DNA of 50,550 bases from Erysipelotrichaceae bacterium UBA2227 (GCA_002348095.1 DDYT01000062.1:1-50550), one strand, 5' to 3'. Positions 8,250 through 16,903 are shown, counted from the stretch's first letter. Notes: generated from the sequence alone by a model not told the origin. Program-made: numbers and translations.

Positions 8250-9099
8250 AGTTAAAGATTTACAATTCCAATATCCCAAAAACACATCCAACACCATCAA
8301 CGGCATCGATTTCGATATTGCCAAAGGTGAGATCTTTGGATTCTTGGGACCCAGCGGTGCCGGAAAAACGACTACACAAAAACTGATGGTCAAACTGCTC
8401 ACCCATTACAAAGGCTATATCGAGTTTGACGGAAAAGACCTTTCTCATTTTAACGATGAGTTCTATGAGGACATCGGGGTCTGTTTTGAAATGCCGATTT
8501 CCTTTTCCAAACTGACGGCCATGGAAAATCTGGATTTTTTCCAAAAACTGTACAAACGTCAGGTCGATGTGGAACCGCTGATGAAACGTTTGGGACTGTG
8601 GGAAGACAAGGATAAGCTGGTCGGCGAATATTCCAAGGGGATGAAAATCCGGCTGAATATGGTCCGCGCATTGCTCAATGACCCCAAAATGCTTTTTTTG
8701 GATGAACCGACCAACGGACTCGACCCCAAAAATGCCCGCATCGTCAAAGACATGATCCGGGATTTCAGAAGTTCGGGCGGAACCGTTTTTCTCACATCGC
8801 ACATCATGGGCGATGTCGATGAGCTGTGTGACCGGGTCGCCTTTATTACCGAAGGTAAACTGGTCGAAGTCGATTCACCGCGCAACTTAAAACTCAAATA
8901 CGGAAAACGGACAGTTGCGGTGGAATATAAGGATAACGGTCATGTCGTCAAGGAAGTGTTTACGATGGATCAGATTCGTGAAAGAGCCTTTATGGACTTG
9001 ATCACGACCAAGAATATCGAAACGATTCACAGCGGCGAAACGACGCTGGAAGAGATCTTTATTCAAGTGACCGGGGTGAAACTGCATGGCGAAGATTAA
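8242..9099 (+). CDS. ABC transporter ATP-binding protein
   Basis: Cytoplasmic ATPase (285 residues) of an ABC-2 type exporter. Walker A is GPSGAGKTT (36-44), the signature is the variant YSKGM near 130-134, and Walker B is MLFLDEP (150-156) followed by TNGLDP and the switch residues LTSH. The C-terminal 70 residues are the usual tail of drug/antibiotic exporter ATPases. It overlaps the regulator by eight bases and the first permease by 14, so the subunits are coupled. Confidence 0.93.
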   Translation: MFKVKDLQFQYPKNTSNTINGIDFDIAKGEIFGFLGPSGAGKTTTQKLMVKLLTHYKGYIEFDGKDLSHFNDEFYEDIGVCFEMPISFSKLTAMENLDFFQKLYKRQVDVEPLMKRLGLWEDKDKLVGEYSKGMKIRLNMVRALLNDPKMLFLDEPTNGLDPKNARIVKDMIRDFRSSGGTVFLTSHIMGDVDELCDRVAFITEGKLVEVDSPRNLKLKYGKRTVAVEYKDNGHVVKEVFTMDQIRERAFMDLITTKNIETIHSGETTLEEIFIQVTGVKLHGED

Positions 9100-9814
9100 A
9101 CATCTGGTATCCGGCGAGTTTCAGCGGCTGACCAAATACAACCTTTTTACAGCATCGTTCTTTGTCGCTCTGATTTGGATCGGCATGGGCATGTTTCTGG
9201 AAACTGAGGAGTTTCGGATGTTTCTGCCCTTTGTCTTTCTGATGGAAGCCTCCGCGATGACCGCATTATTGGTCGGGGCACAAATGTATTACGAAAAGAA
9301 GGAGCATACGATTTCTTCGATGCTCATCTCACCGATCACATCGACGGACTATATCGTAAGTAAAATCCTGACCAACATTATCAATCTGATCATTATTTTC
9401 GGAACGATTTTCCTTTCAATGTACTTTTTGAAAGATATGACGTTCAATTATCTGATACTTTTGGTCGCGGTATTTCTGGTGACTTCGTTCTATGTCTTCG
9501 TCGGTATTCTGCTTTCATATATATCCAAAGATTTCACCGCACTGCTTCTCAATTATATGGTTCTGATGATCATATTCATCCTTCCCAGCATTGCCGTCAT
9601 GATCGGATTATTGCCCGTCGAATGGAAAGACTATCTGTTCTGGTTTCCGGCCGATGTGACCATCCGGCTGTTTATGGCCGGTGCCGAAGCTTCGGTGGAC
9701 TGGGTTCAGTACGGACTGGACAGCCTTTATATCATTGTTTTGGGATTTGTGTTCTTTAAGTTTCTGATTCTGCCGCGCTTTAAGGATTATGCGACGGCCA
9801 ATCTGGGGGTGTGA
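9086..9814 (+). CDS. ABC-2 type permease, first subunit
   Basis: A 242-residue integral membrane protein with about six hydrophobic segments, for example near residues 20-40, 47-65, 100-125, 130-150, 155-175 and 213-233. A short cytoplasmic stretch lies between helices 2 and 3, with the ISSMLISPITSTDYIVSK coupling-type motif. This is the half-size ABC-2 exporter layout. It pairs with the following permease as a heterodimer above the ATPase; the genes overlap by 14 bases on the left and four on the right. Confidence 0.85.
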   Translation: MAKIKHLVSGEFQRLTKYNLFTASFFVALIWIGMGMFLETEEFRMFLPFVFLMEASAMTALLVGAQMYYEKKEHTISSMLISPITSTDYIVSKILTNIINLIIIFGTIFLSMYFLKDMTFNYLILLVAVFLVTSFYVFVGILLSYISKDFTALLLNYMVLMIIFILPSIAVMIGLLPVEWKDYLFWFPADVTIRLFMAGAEASVDWVQYGLDSLYIIVLGFVFFKFLILPRFKDYATANLGV

Positions 9815-10542
9815 CCATGTATGCACGCTTAGTAAAATTTGAATTCAAGAATATCCTGCGTGACCGGATGACGATCATGTTATTGGTATGGCCTTTTGCC
9901 ATCGGAATGTTGGGTCGCTATTTCATTCAATCCAACTCGTTGGATAAAATCGTATCAGAAATGGTCGTAGTTGCTTTGACGCTGATGTCCGGGATGATCT
10001 TCGGAGCGATGGCCGGATTTTCGATCTTGGATGACAGGGATGATCATGTGTTTGTTTCCATTTCGATCTCTCCGCTCAACGTTCAGGCATATGTGATCTT
10101 TAAGGTATTGTTTGTCTATGTCATGGCGGTCATTTCCGGAATTATTACGGTCTATCTGGCCGGAGGATTGGGGTTCGCCTGGTGGCAGGTCGTACTGATT
10201 GCCACGCTGACTGCACTTCAGGCACCGATGAATGCTTTTCTGATCAACGCCTTTGCGACCAATAAAGTCGAAGGTTTCGTCACGATGAAAGCAACCGGCT
10301 TCCTGTTGATTTTCCCGGTATTCTCCTATCTGTTTCTCGATTGGAAAGAGTGGCTCTTTGCGATCGCTCCGGGATTCTGGCCGGCCAAAGCCGTTCAGAC
10401 ATTGATATTTGAAGATGCGATTTCGGCCGGGCTCATTCAGATGAATCTGAGTTTCTGGCCCTATCTGCTCATCGGATTTGCTTATAATCTGTTTTTAGTG
10501 GTATTTATGTATTCGTTCTTTCGAAAAAGAACGCAAACATAA
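9811..10542 (+). CDS. ABC-2 type permease, second subunit
   Basis: A 243-residue membrane protein with about six predicted helices and the motif DDRDDHVFVSISISPLNVQ between helices 2 and 3, which corresponds to the coupling segment of the first permease. It begins within the stop codon region of the preceding gene (ATGA-type four-base overlap). The substrate is unknown; fluoroquinolone-type exporter permeases share this organisation, but nothing here proves a drug. Confidence 0.85.
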   Translation: MTMYARLVKFEFKNILRDRMTIMLLVWPFAIGMLGRYFIQSNSLDKIVSEMVVVALTLMSGMIFGAMAGFSILDDRDDHVFVSISISPLNVQAYVIFKVLFVYVMAVISGIITVYLAGGLGFAWWQVVLIATLTALQAPMNAFLINAFATNKVEGFVTMKATGFLLIFPVFSYLFLDWKEWLFAIAPGFWPAKAVQTLIFEDAISAGLIQMNLSFWPYLLIGFAYNLFLVVFMYSFFRKRTQT

Positions 10543-10560
10543 CAACAAGGAGGAAAAAAT

Positions 10561-10755
10561 ATGGAATGGTATGTAATTCTGCTGTTTGTTCTCGGAGTTT
10601 TGTATCTCGTCGCCTATTTCGTGGAAATTCCGTTTTTCTATGAAGGCAATCCAAAGACCCGCTTTATGATTCAGAAAATGGGAAAGAAGAACTACAAACT
10701 TGTCTTGCTTGTTTTTGGGATCGTTTTCATCGCAGCTGCACTAATGTTGCGATAA
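10561..10755 (+). CDS. Small two-helix membrane protein
   Basis: A 64-residue protein with one hydrophobic segment at the N-terminus (about 4-22) and one at the C-terminus (about 44-62), joined by a basic loop. AAGGAGG lies 18 bases after the permease stop, so it is probably the last gene of the exporter operon. I do not recognise a family. It may be an accessory subunit of the exporter; this is inferred only from position. Confidence 0.7.
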   Translation: MEWYVILLFVLGVLYLVAYFVEIPFFYEGNPKTRFMIQKMGKKNYKLVLLVFGIVFIAAALMLR

Positions 10756-10757
10756 TG

Positions 10758-10785
10758 TGATACAATAGTCCCGTAATCATACGGG
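10758..10785 (+). promoter_or_regulatory. Extended -10 promoter and overlapping inverted repeat ahead of the YhfC-type gene
   Basis: TG-a-TACAAT (10758-10766) forms an extended -10 box without a good -35. Right at the predicted start lies the inverted repeat cccgta-atca-tacggg (10770-10785), whose right arm overlaps the GGGAGG ribosome binding site. It could be a repressor site or an RNA hairpin that hides the ribosome site. Confidence 0.55.
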
Positions 10786-10793
10786 AGGTATTT

Positions 10794-11591
10794 ATGGTAT
10801 CAACATTTGCTGTTTTTAACATGATAGTCACAGCCATCCTGGTATTCGGGTTGCCTGTGGCTGTCATTTTTATTTTGCGCAAAAAAGGCATGGTCACGGC
10901 CATGCTTGCGGGAAGCATGGGTTTTATACTGGGATCGCAGGTGTTTCGCACACCGGTCGTCCAACTGATTTTATCCTCTTCGGCCGGCCAGTCGATCATG
11001 GAGAATCCGCTGCTCTATGCATTGCTATTGGGTGTAAGTGCGGCTGTATTTGAGTTTGGCGGCCGAATTATTTCGATGTATTATATTCGCAAGCGTTTTT
11101 CAGATAAAGAACATATTCTGGGCGTCGGTGTCGGACACGGGGTCATTGAGGCGATTTTCATCGTCGGTCTGACCTATATCAATAACATCCTGCTGGCCAT
11201 GTGGATCAATGACGGAAGTGTATACAATCTGATTACGGAGACGGTCACCAGAGAAATGATCGATCAGCTGATCGTTACGATGACCACCGCGAATCCGTGG
11301 ATCTTTCTGATGGCCGGCATCGAACGGATGATGACGGTCGTAATTCACGTCGCGCTGACATTTCTGGTGTTTCAGGGATTGCGAAGCAAGAAGTATCTGC
11401 CCTTTTTCGGTGCGGCCATCGGTGCACATGCTCTGTTGGATACGATGACGGCACTGTTCAGCTTATGGGGCGTTTCGATTTGGCTCATTGAGCTGTTTGT
11501 TTTCGCCTTTATGTGGCTTGCCATTTATGTGATCGTGATTTTCTGGAAGCGGATGAAACAGGCAGAACAGTTGCAAGAAACACTGCCGTAA
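10794..11591 (+). CDS. YhfC-family membrane protein (putative intramembrane protease)
   Basis: A 265-residue integral membrane protein with seven or eight hydrophobic segments. The motif GVGVGHGVIEAIF in the middle, preceded by FEFGGRI, matches what I recall of the YhfC family (DUF2324), described as glutamic-type/CPBP-like intramembrane proteases. The start ATG lies five bases after GGAGG. It has its own promoter with an inverted repeat. The substrate is unknown. The family assignment rests on motif memory and is moderately sure. Confidence 0.7.
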   Translation: MVSTFAVFNMIVTAILVFGLPVAVIFILRKKGMVTAMLAGSMGFILGSQVFRTPVVQLILSSSAGQSIMENPLLYALLLGVSAAVFEFGGRIISMYYIRKRFSDKEHILGVGVGHGVIEAIFIVGLTYINNILLAMWINDGSVYNLITETVTREMIDQLIVTMTTANPWIFLMAGIERMMTVVIHVALTFLVFQGLRSKKYLPFFGAAIGAHALLDTMTALFSLWGVSIWLIELFVFAFMWLAIYVIVIFWKRMKQAEQLQETLP

Positions 11592-11619
11592 TTTAGAATT
11601 TCTTCAAAGGTGGTGTTTT

Positions 11620-11880
11620 ATGAAAGAGTTAAAACTGTTCTATCTGCCGTTTTGCCCATATTGCAATAAAGCGAAGGATTATCTGGAGGAGTTGATGAAA
11701 GACGAACGTTATTCGTCCATCTCGATCCGATGGATCCATGAGGGCAAGGAAAAAGAACTTGCGGATGCCCATGATTATTGTCTGGTTCCGACTTTTTATG
11801 ACGGAGACAAAAAACTTCATGAAGGGGCAATCAACAAGTCCCAGGTTCGAAATATCTTGGATTCACTGATCAGTGCGTAA
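11620..11880 (+). CDS. Glutaredoxin-like protein
   Basis: An 86-residue thioredoxin-fold protein with the dithiol active site CPYC at residues 12-15 and the cis-proline segment LVPTFYDG. The length is that of classical glutaredoxins. It probably reduces disulfides or mixed disulfides in the cytoplasm. It follows the YhfC-type gene by 28 bases behind an AAGGTGG ribosome site and ends in a strong terminator, so it may be the second gene of that transcript. Confidence 0.85.
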   Translation: MKELKLFYLPFCPYCNKAKDYLEELMKDERYSSISIRWIHEGKEKELADAHDYCLVPTFYDGDKKLHEGAINKSQVRNILDSLISA

Positions 11881-11898
11881 CGGCTTCGGCCGTTTTTT
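11879..11898 (+). terminator. Rho-independent terminator after the glutaredoxin gene
   Basis: Stem aacggc/gccgtt with a TTCG tetraloop followed by six Ts; the left arm includes the last two bases of the stop codon. Confidence 0.9.
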
Positions 11899-11948
11899 AA
11901 TTGTGTATGGCTGTTTCGATTTGTCCGTTCAGATTTCCCGGCGGGATA

Positions 11949-12929
11949 TCATCGTATAATTTCATCGAGTTTTAGCAATGGAATCTGTAAACAGATGCGT
12001 TTTTTGGTTTCCCTGAGATAATCTCGCTGCCATGGATTCAGATTGTCAAAATCCCATTTCATCAATATGCCTGTATATACGATGATTTCTCTCAGTCGCA
12101 GAAATAATGGTATCATAGCCAGTTCATCATCGGATATTGACCGGTTCTTTTTATAGGCATCAAGGAAACTTTTCATAAATTTTCGGCCTTGATCTATACG
12201 TTGATTTTTTATATCTTCACCATAGACATAAACGGTGTAAAAAAGTTGAATTGCAATATCCTCAACATACCAACTGAACTGACATTCGTCAAAATCATAC
12301 ATTATTATATGATTGTCTGATACATGAAAGTTTCCGACATTGATATCTCCGTGAATCAGTCCGAAATTGCTTTTATCCTGATGATGTGCATTAAGTTCTT
12401 TTATGACAGAATCATAAGCCCGATGTAATTCGGTTTCTTCAAAACTTACCAACTGCTTAAATCGCTTCAGATACGAGTTTTCATTCCACAAGGGCCGGCA
12501 AATCAGGTTATTCTTAATAAACTCTTGGGAATGAAGATGAATTCTTCCGGTGAAATCGCCCAACATCGCAAACATTTGCTCATTGTTCAGATATTCTGAG
12601 TATGAAAGTTTCCTTCCCGACACTTCCTCAAAAAGCACCGCATGATATACCGCTTTATCGACATTGATCGAGCAAACAATCTCACTATCTGAGATTTCCA
12701 AAACTTTCGCTACGGATATCCCTTTTTGAAATAACGACTGACACCAAAGTATTTCGGAAAGGATTTCATTTTTACTTCTAGTCCGCTCAGATGAAAGCCG
12801 CAGTATTTTGCGTTTTCCGCCAATGTCAATTCTGAATATGTGATTCTGATAACCTCCTTCTATCGGAGTTATCTGGTTAGGCTGAAGATTTAATTCAGCA
12901 CAAACGGCTTTAATGATTGTATGATTCAT
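11949..12929 (-). CDS. APH/choline-kinase-fold phosphotransferase
   Basis: A 326-residue kinase-like protein of the aminoglycoside/choline kinase superfamily. The Brenner motif HGDINVGNF provides the catalytic Asp and metal-binding Asn, and YDFDECQFSWYVEDIA is the metal-binding DFD segment. The N-terminal part contains GGYQNHIFRI, the expected nucleotide loop. Homologues act on sugars, choline, homoserine or protein serine, so the substrate cannot be assigned. The ATG at 12929 lies five bases after AGGTGA; the in-frame GTG at 12938 overlaps that site and is unlikely. Confidence 0.85.
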   Translation of the reverse strand: MNHTIIKAVCAELNLQPNQITPIEGGYQNHIFRIDIGGKRKILRLSSERTRSKNEILSEILWCQSLFQKGISVAKVLEISDSEIVCSINVDKAVYHAVLFEEVSGRKLSYSEYLNNEQMFAMLGDFTGRIHLHSQEFIKNNLICRPLWNENSYLKRFKQLVSFEETELHRAYDSVIKELNAHHQDKSNFGLIHGDINVGNFHVSDNHIIMYDFDECQFSWYVEDIAIQLFYTVYVYGEDIKNQRIDQGRKFMKSFLDAYKKNRSISDDELAMIPLFLRLREIIVYTGILMKWDFDNLNPWQRDYLRETKKRICLQIPLLKLDEIIR

Positions 12930-13024
12930 AATTTTCACCTGTATTTTATTGATTGATGTCTGTCAGGAATCGCAGACAAGGTCCATTGAAGATGCATTTG
13001 CTCAGATGACACACTAGAAAAAGG

Positions 13025-13246
13025 CTACTTTTCAGCAGCCAGATCCACGATCATTTTGTTACAGGCGGTACAGTGGTGCGCACGGGAATAACTGCTGTAC
13101 AGCCAATCCATCGGTCCAACGACAAAATCTCCTTCACTGGTGTTTGCGAGCATCAGAAACTTCTTGCGTTTTTTAGAAAAAAAGATCTGCCGGCCGCTTT
13201 GTAACATGCCGGATTCCATTTCATTGTGACAATACGGACATTTCAT
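13025..13246 (-). CDS. Small zinc-ribbon protein (PF20097/DUF6487-like)
   Basis: A 73-residue protein with two Cys pairs, MKCPYCHNEM at the N-terminus and HHCTACNKMI at the C-terminus, probably forming one zinc ribbon. The central part FFSKKRKKFLML and the length agree with the small PF20097 family of unknown function, common in Bacillota. It is preceded by an AGGGGGACC-type ribosome site. Confidence 0.75.
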   Translation of the reverse strand: MKCPYCHNEMESGMLQSGRQIFFSKKRKKFLMLANTSEGDFVVGPMDWLYSSYSRAHHCTACNKMIVDLAAEK

Positions 13247-13293
13247 AAGTAGGTCCCCCTTGCTTGGATTGTATCAGAAGTGCGTGCTACTTT

Positions 13294-14118
13294 CTAGTCC
13301 AGACTGCTCGTATCAGCTTGTTTTCGTCCTAGTTTCTTCGCCGTAAACATCGAGTGCTGAACGCGTCGGATCGACTCATCGCCGATGATTGCAGTGCCGA
13401 TACTGATGGAAAGTTCGATCGAATGTCCGGACATAAGCATGGGCTGAGTAAAAGCATTCAGGATTTCATGGATGATCTCTTTGGCATGATGATGGGTAAT
13501 AAGCAGAAACTCATCATTACCAAATCGCCAGGGACCCTGAACCTGGGTATAACGGTCGCACACCTGCTGGATCCTTGATAATGTCTGGATCAGCACAGCA
13601 TCACCGATGGCATATCCGTAGGTGTCATTGATTTTCTGAAAGTGATCGATATCGACATCGATCAAAACATTGCCTGACTGTTTCTCTAGTGCACTGTTGA
13701 TAGTTTCAAGATTCATTGCTTTTTGTATCATAATATATCCTTTCTGACGGATGACAGTATATTGCATGGGAGCAAATATCTGACTCTGAAGACGGCTCGC
13801 ACGATATTCACGTAAGGTAATGCCGAAGTAGCGTTTAAATGCCCGATAGAACGCTTCACAGGATTCATACTGATAGTTCTGGGCAATCTGATATGCCGTT
13901 TTCTGCTGATCCTGACATCGAAATGCGATTTCAGATAAACGGCGATGGCGGATATATTGGTTGAGCGAATAGCCGGTCACGGCTTTAAACAGAGGAGTAA
14001 AGGCGGATTTGCTGATTGCAAGCCTGCGGAAAACATCATCCGATTTAATCGGCTGGTCCAGATTTTTCTCTATGAAGATCAAACATAGTTCAATCATTTG
14101 TAAAGCATCGCTTTTGTC
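13294..14118 (-). CDS. AraC-type DNA-binding protein fused to a GGDEF-like domain
   Basis: The N-terminal hundred residues form an AraC/XylS double helix-turn-helix (LAISKSAFTPLFKAVTG, then CEAFYRAFKRYFGITLREYR). The C-terminal part is a diguanylate cyclase fold: DVDIDHFQKINDTYGYAIGD holds the metal-binding Asp and substrate Asn, and the signature reads RFGNDEF instead of GGDEF. No inhibitory RxxD site is seen. It may make or sense cyclic di-GMP, or the domain may be only structural. The ATG at 14118 is used here; an in-frame TTG at 14157 would add 13 residues, and neither has a strong ribosome site. Confidence 0.8.
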   Translation of the reverse strand, partial: DKSDALQMIELCLIFIEKNLDQPIKSDDVFRRLAISKSAFTPLFKAVTGYSLNQYIRHRRLSEIAFRCQDQQKTAYQIAQNYQYESCEAFYRAFKRYFGITLREYRASRLQSQIFAPMQYTVIRQKGYIMIQKAMNLETINSALEKQSGNVLIDVDIDHFQKINDTYGYAIGDAVLIQTLSRIQQVCDRYTQVQGPWRFGNDEFLLITHHHAKEIIHEILNAFTQPMLMSGHSIELSISIGTAIIGDESIRRVQHSMFTAKKLGRKQADTSSLD

Positions 14119-14214
14119 CATCCGCTGTATCCGTCCGCTGATACCATTGTAAATCAAGTTTGCCTAAATGCGTATGACATTTTCGCCATTTTCTGTCAAT
14201 CCCTCAATGGACGA

Positions 14215-14223
14215 TGATATAAT
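14215..14223 (+). promoter_or_regulatory. Extended -10 promoter of the Rieske operon
   Basis: TG-a-TATAAT at 14215-14223, followed by a GAGGT ribosome site before the ATG at 14250. No clear -35 box is visible. On the opposite strand TTGACA (14199-14194) may serve the AraC-GGDEF gene with a weak -10. Confidence 0.65.
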
Positions 14224-14249
14224 AATCATAGAACGATCCGAGGTAAGTT

Positions 14250-15233
14250 ATGATTGAGAATCAATGGTATGCGATTGCTCCTGAAAAAATCGTCCCACCC
14301 GGGAAAATGACGGGGCTCAAACGTTTGGGCAAAGAATTGCTGATATTTCAGACAACGGATAAGCAGTGGGGTTGTATTGAGGATCTGTGCAGCCATCGGG
14401 GTGTCCGTTTGTCAGTCGGAAAACTGAAAGATGACGGCTGTGTCGAATGTCCGTTTCACGGATTACGGTTTGATGCATCCGGTACATGTACCCGGATTCC
14501 GGCCAACGGGATAAATGCTCCGGTCGATGACCGTTATCGGGTAAGAAGTTATGCGATTCGGGTCCAATACGGTATCATCTACGTGTTTTACGGCGATAAA
14601 GAAAAGGCAGTTGGAGAGGTCCCGTTTTTTACCGATTTTCTGGATGAATCATTTGTGTATAGTGAAATCGCTGATACCTGGGAAACCCATTACTCCCGGG
14701 CGATCGAGAATCAGCTGGATGTCGTTCATTTACCCTTTGTCCACCACAACACGATCGGTCGGGGAAATAAAACATTAGTACACGGTCCTAAAACAGTGGT
14801 GATCGAAGATACGATCATTACAAGTGCGGACAATGAGGTCGATCAGGGTCAGAAGCAGCGCAAGCCTCAGGAATGCGAAATCAATCCGGATTTGCAGCTG
14901 CGCTTTAAGTATCCGAATCTTTGGATCAATATCATTGCGAAGAAAGTGAAGGTTTTCGTGTATTTTGCGCCGGTAGATGATGAACAGGTTATCCTTTACT
15001 TGCGCTTTTATCATAAAGTCACACCGTTTAAGATGATCAACCGTCTGATCGCTTATTTCGGTAAATATGCCAATCTGGTGATTGAACGGCAGGATAAACG
15101 GGTCGTCGTTACACAGCGTCCGAAACGGACACAACTGCGCATGGGAGAAAAATTAATTCAAGGCGATCAGCCGATCGTTGTTTATCGCAAACTCAGAGAA
15201 GAGCTTATCGCAGCTTCGAAAGGAAACGGGTAA
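14250..15233 (+). CDS. Rieske non-heme iron oxygenase, alpha-subunit type
   Basis: A 327-residue oxygenase-like protein. The Rieske [2Fe-2S] site is C47-x-H49 and C67-x2-H70 (LCSHRGVRL and CPFHGLRF). The mononuclear iron site is D157-x2-H160-x4-H165 within NQLDVVHLPFVHH. Relatives demethylate or hydroxylate aromatic or betaine-type compounds and need a separate reductase and O2. No reductase is next to it. It overlaps the following methyltransferase gene by one base. The start follows GAGGT. The substrate is unknown; an O2-dependent enzyme is notable if the host is anaerobic. Confidence 0.88.
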   Translation: MIENQWYAIAPEKIVPPGKMTGLKRLGKELLIFQTTDKQWGCIEDLCSHRGVRLSVGKLKDDGCVECPFHGLRFDASGTCTRIPANGINAPVDDRYRVRSYAIRVQYGIIYVFYGDKEKAVGEVPFFTDFLDESFVYSEIADTWETHYSRAIENQLDVVHLPFVHHNTIGRGNKTLVHGPKTVVIEDTIITSADNEVDQGQKQRKPQECEINPDLQLRFKYPNLWINIIAKKVKVFVYFAPVDDEQVILYLRFYHKVTPFKMINRLIAYFGKYANLVIERQDKRVVVTQRPKRTQLRMGEKLIQGDQPIVVYRKLREELIAASKGNG

Positions 15234-16348
15234 TGGAGATTTTAGCTTTGATTGAAGACCATCCGGTGCGGTTGATCCTAAGCAATCCATTGGGGCAGTA
15301 TCGCAAAAGTGAAATCCGGCTCGTAAGCGGAAACCCGGATTTTTATCAGTGCGCACACTACACAGAACAACAGGTATTTCATGTCAATTTTCCGGTGGAG
15401 AAGCTTCACTCTTTTCTGATGAAGGAGTTTTCACACTTCCGTCAGATTGATGCCTGGGGTACAAAATATATCTGGCATTTTAAGCGGACCAAACGGGACA
15501 AACTGATGGTGAGCAAGAAGATCAACAAGGAAAAAACGGAAGTATCTGCACATAACCGTCCGAAGGAATATATCCTTGAAGAGAAAACCATCGTTCCGGC
15601 ATTGGTTGATTTGAAAATCATGGATGAACAGGGGAATGTTTTTCCTTCGCGATTTGCGAAGTTCAAGCAGATCAACCGCTTTTTGGAAATGATCGAAGAT
15701 GTGATCGAAAAGGAAGATCAGAAATCATGGAACATTGTTGATTTCGGCTGTGGGAAGTCGTACCTTACTTTTATCGTCTATGATTATCTGACGCGCATCC
15801 GGGGTTTGGATGTGACGATGACCGGACTCGATTTAAAAGCGGATGTAATATCGCAGTGCAACCTGACAGCAAGCAAGTACGGATATGACAAACTTCAGTT
15901 CAAACTGGGCGATATAAAGAATTTTGTCAGTGACCGGGATATCGATATGGTCATCAGTTTACATGCCTGTGACGTAGCGACGGATTATGCGCTTAATCAG
16001 GCGATCCGCTGGAACGCAAAAATCATCATGGCGGTACCGTGTTGTCATAAAGAGCTGTTGCATACCGGGGATTTCGATGGGTTGGCGATGATCGGGGCTT
16101 ATGGATTAAGCAAAGAGCGGATCAGCGCATTACTGACCGACAATTACCGTTCTGCTTATTTGGAGAAAATGGGATATTCGGTCGATATGCTCGAGATGTT
16201 TGATCTATCTCATTCGCCCAAAAACATCCTGCTTCGGGCCGTGAGGACCAATCGTAAGCAAAGTCAGAAGTCCAGGGATGTCATCGATCAGATCGAAAGC
16301 AGCTTTAAGGTACGACTGACGCTGGGCCGATTGTTGGAGGATTTGTGA
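15233..16348 (+). CDS. SAM-dependent methyltransferase, METTL25/PF13679-like
   Basis: A 371-residue protein with an N-terminal extension of about 150 residues and a class I SAM-binding fold: VDFGCGKSYLTFIVYDYL is the glycine loop and TGLDLKADVI holds the acidic residue for the ribose. SLHACDVATDYAL and MAVPCCHKEL match the PF13679 (METTL25/TRM13-like) group, in which the Cys-Cys-His segment sits near the active site. An RNA or protein substrate is plausible. It overlaps its neighbours on both sides by one base, so it is tightly co-translated with the oxygenase and the acetyltransferase. Confidence 0.85.
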   Translation: MEILALIEDHPVRLILSNPLGQYRKSEIRLVSGNPDFYQCAHYTEQQVFHVNFPVEKLHSFLMKEFSHFRQIDAWGTKYIWHFKRTKRDKLMVSKKINKEKTEVSAHNRPKEYILEEKTIVPALVDLKIMDEQGNVFPSRFAKFKQINRFLEMIEDVIEKEDQKSWNIVDFGCGKSYLTFIVYDYLTRIRGLDVTMTGLDLKADVISQCNLTASKYGYDKLQFKLGDIKNFVSDRDIDMVISLHACDVATDYALNQAIRWNAKIIMAVPCCHKELLHTGDFDGLAMIGAYGLSKERISALLTDNYRSAYLEKMGYSVDMLEMFDLSHSPKNILLRAVRTNRKQSQKSRDVIDQIESSFKVRLTLGRLLEDL

Positions 16349-16794
16349 TGTTTCGACGCAAGAAAGTATGGTCCGATGGCGAAATCGCGTTGGAGCTGGT
16401 CGTTAAGACACCGGCTAACAAAGAGAAGAACTGGGTAGCATCCAACATTTATGATATCCGCCGTTGCGAGGATAAAAAGGTGGTCGGTCGCTGCGACATC
16501 CGCTTTGGTATGAACCGGGATCTGTACTATATGGGTAATATCGGCTATGCCATATATCCGCCGTATCGGGGTCATCGCTATGCCATGAAAGCAACGAAAC
16601 TTCTGATGGAAATTGCGAAGCATAACAAAATGAAGGAAATCATCATCACGTGCAATCCGGACAATTACGCGTCCCGTCGGACGTGTGAACTGGCGGGTTG
16701 CATGTTAAAGGAGATCGTCGATGTTCCTAAGGATCACGAACTGATCGAGCAGGAAGAGTATCAGAAGTGCATTTATGTGAAAGTTTTGGGATGA
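16348..16794 (+). CDS. GNAT-family N-acetyltransferase
   Basis: A 148-residue acetyltransferase with the acetyl-CoA motif YPPYRGHRYAMKATKLL and the later strand ITCNPDNYASRRTCELAGC typical of RimJ/RimL-like GNAT proteins. The ATG at 16348 lies seven bases after GGAGG; the GTG three bases earlier is too close to that site. It overlaps the methyltransferase stop by one base and closes the three-gene operon. The acceptor is unknown. Confidence 0.85.
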   Translation: MFRRKKVWSDGEIALELVVKTPANKEKNWVASNIYDIRRCEDKKVVGRCDIRFGMNRDLYYMGNIGYAIYPPYRGHRYAMKATKLLMEIAKHNKMKEIIITCNPDNYASRRTCELAGCMLKEIVDVPKDHELIEQEEYQKCIYVKVLG

Positions 16795-16840
16795 TAGGGC
16801 TTACACGGATGTTGTGAAAGAAAATGTCGCGAAATGTTTG

Positions 16841-16878
16841 AAAAAGGGGCAACTTTGTTTCCCTTTTTGGTGTTTTTT
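16841..16878 (+). terminator. Probable terminator after the Rieske-methyltransferase-GNAT operon
   Basis: Stem aaaaaggg (16841-16848) pairs with ccctttttg (from 16861) around a 12-base loop, followed by a six-T run. It lies just before the HAD gene promoter. Confidence 0.6.
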
Positions 16879-16881
16879 GGG

Positions 16882-16887
16882 TATAAT
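16882..16887 (+). promoter_or_regulatory. -10 box of the HAD-PHP-cls operon
   Basis: Perfect TATAAT; the only -35 candidate 17 bases upstream (TTCCCT) is weak. The predicted start is about ten bases before the ATG at 16904, giving a very short leader. Confidence 0.55.
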
Positions 16888-16903
16888 CACCATGGGTGAG
16901 ATT

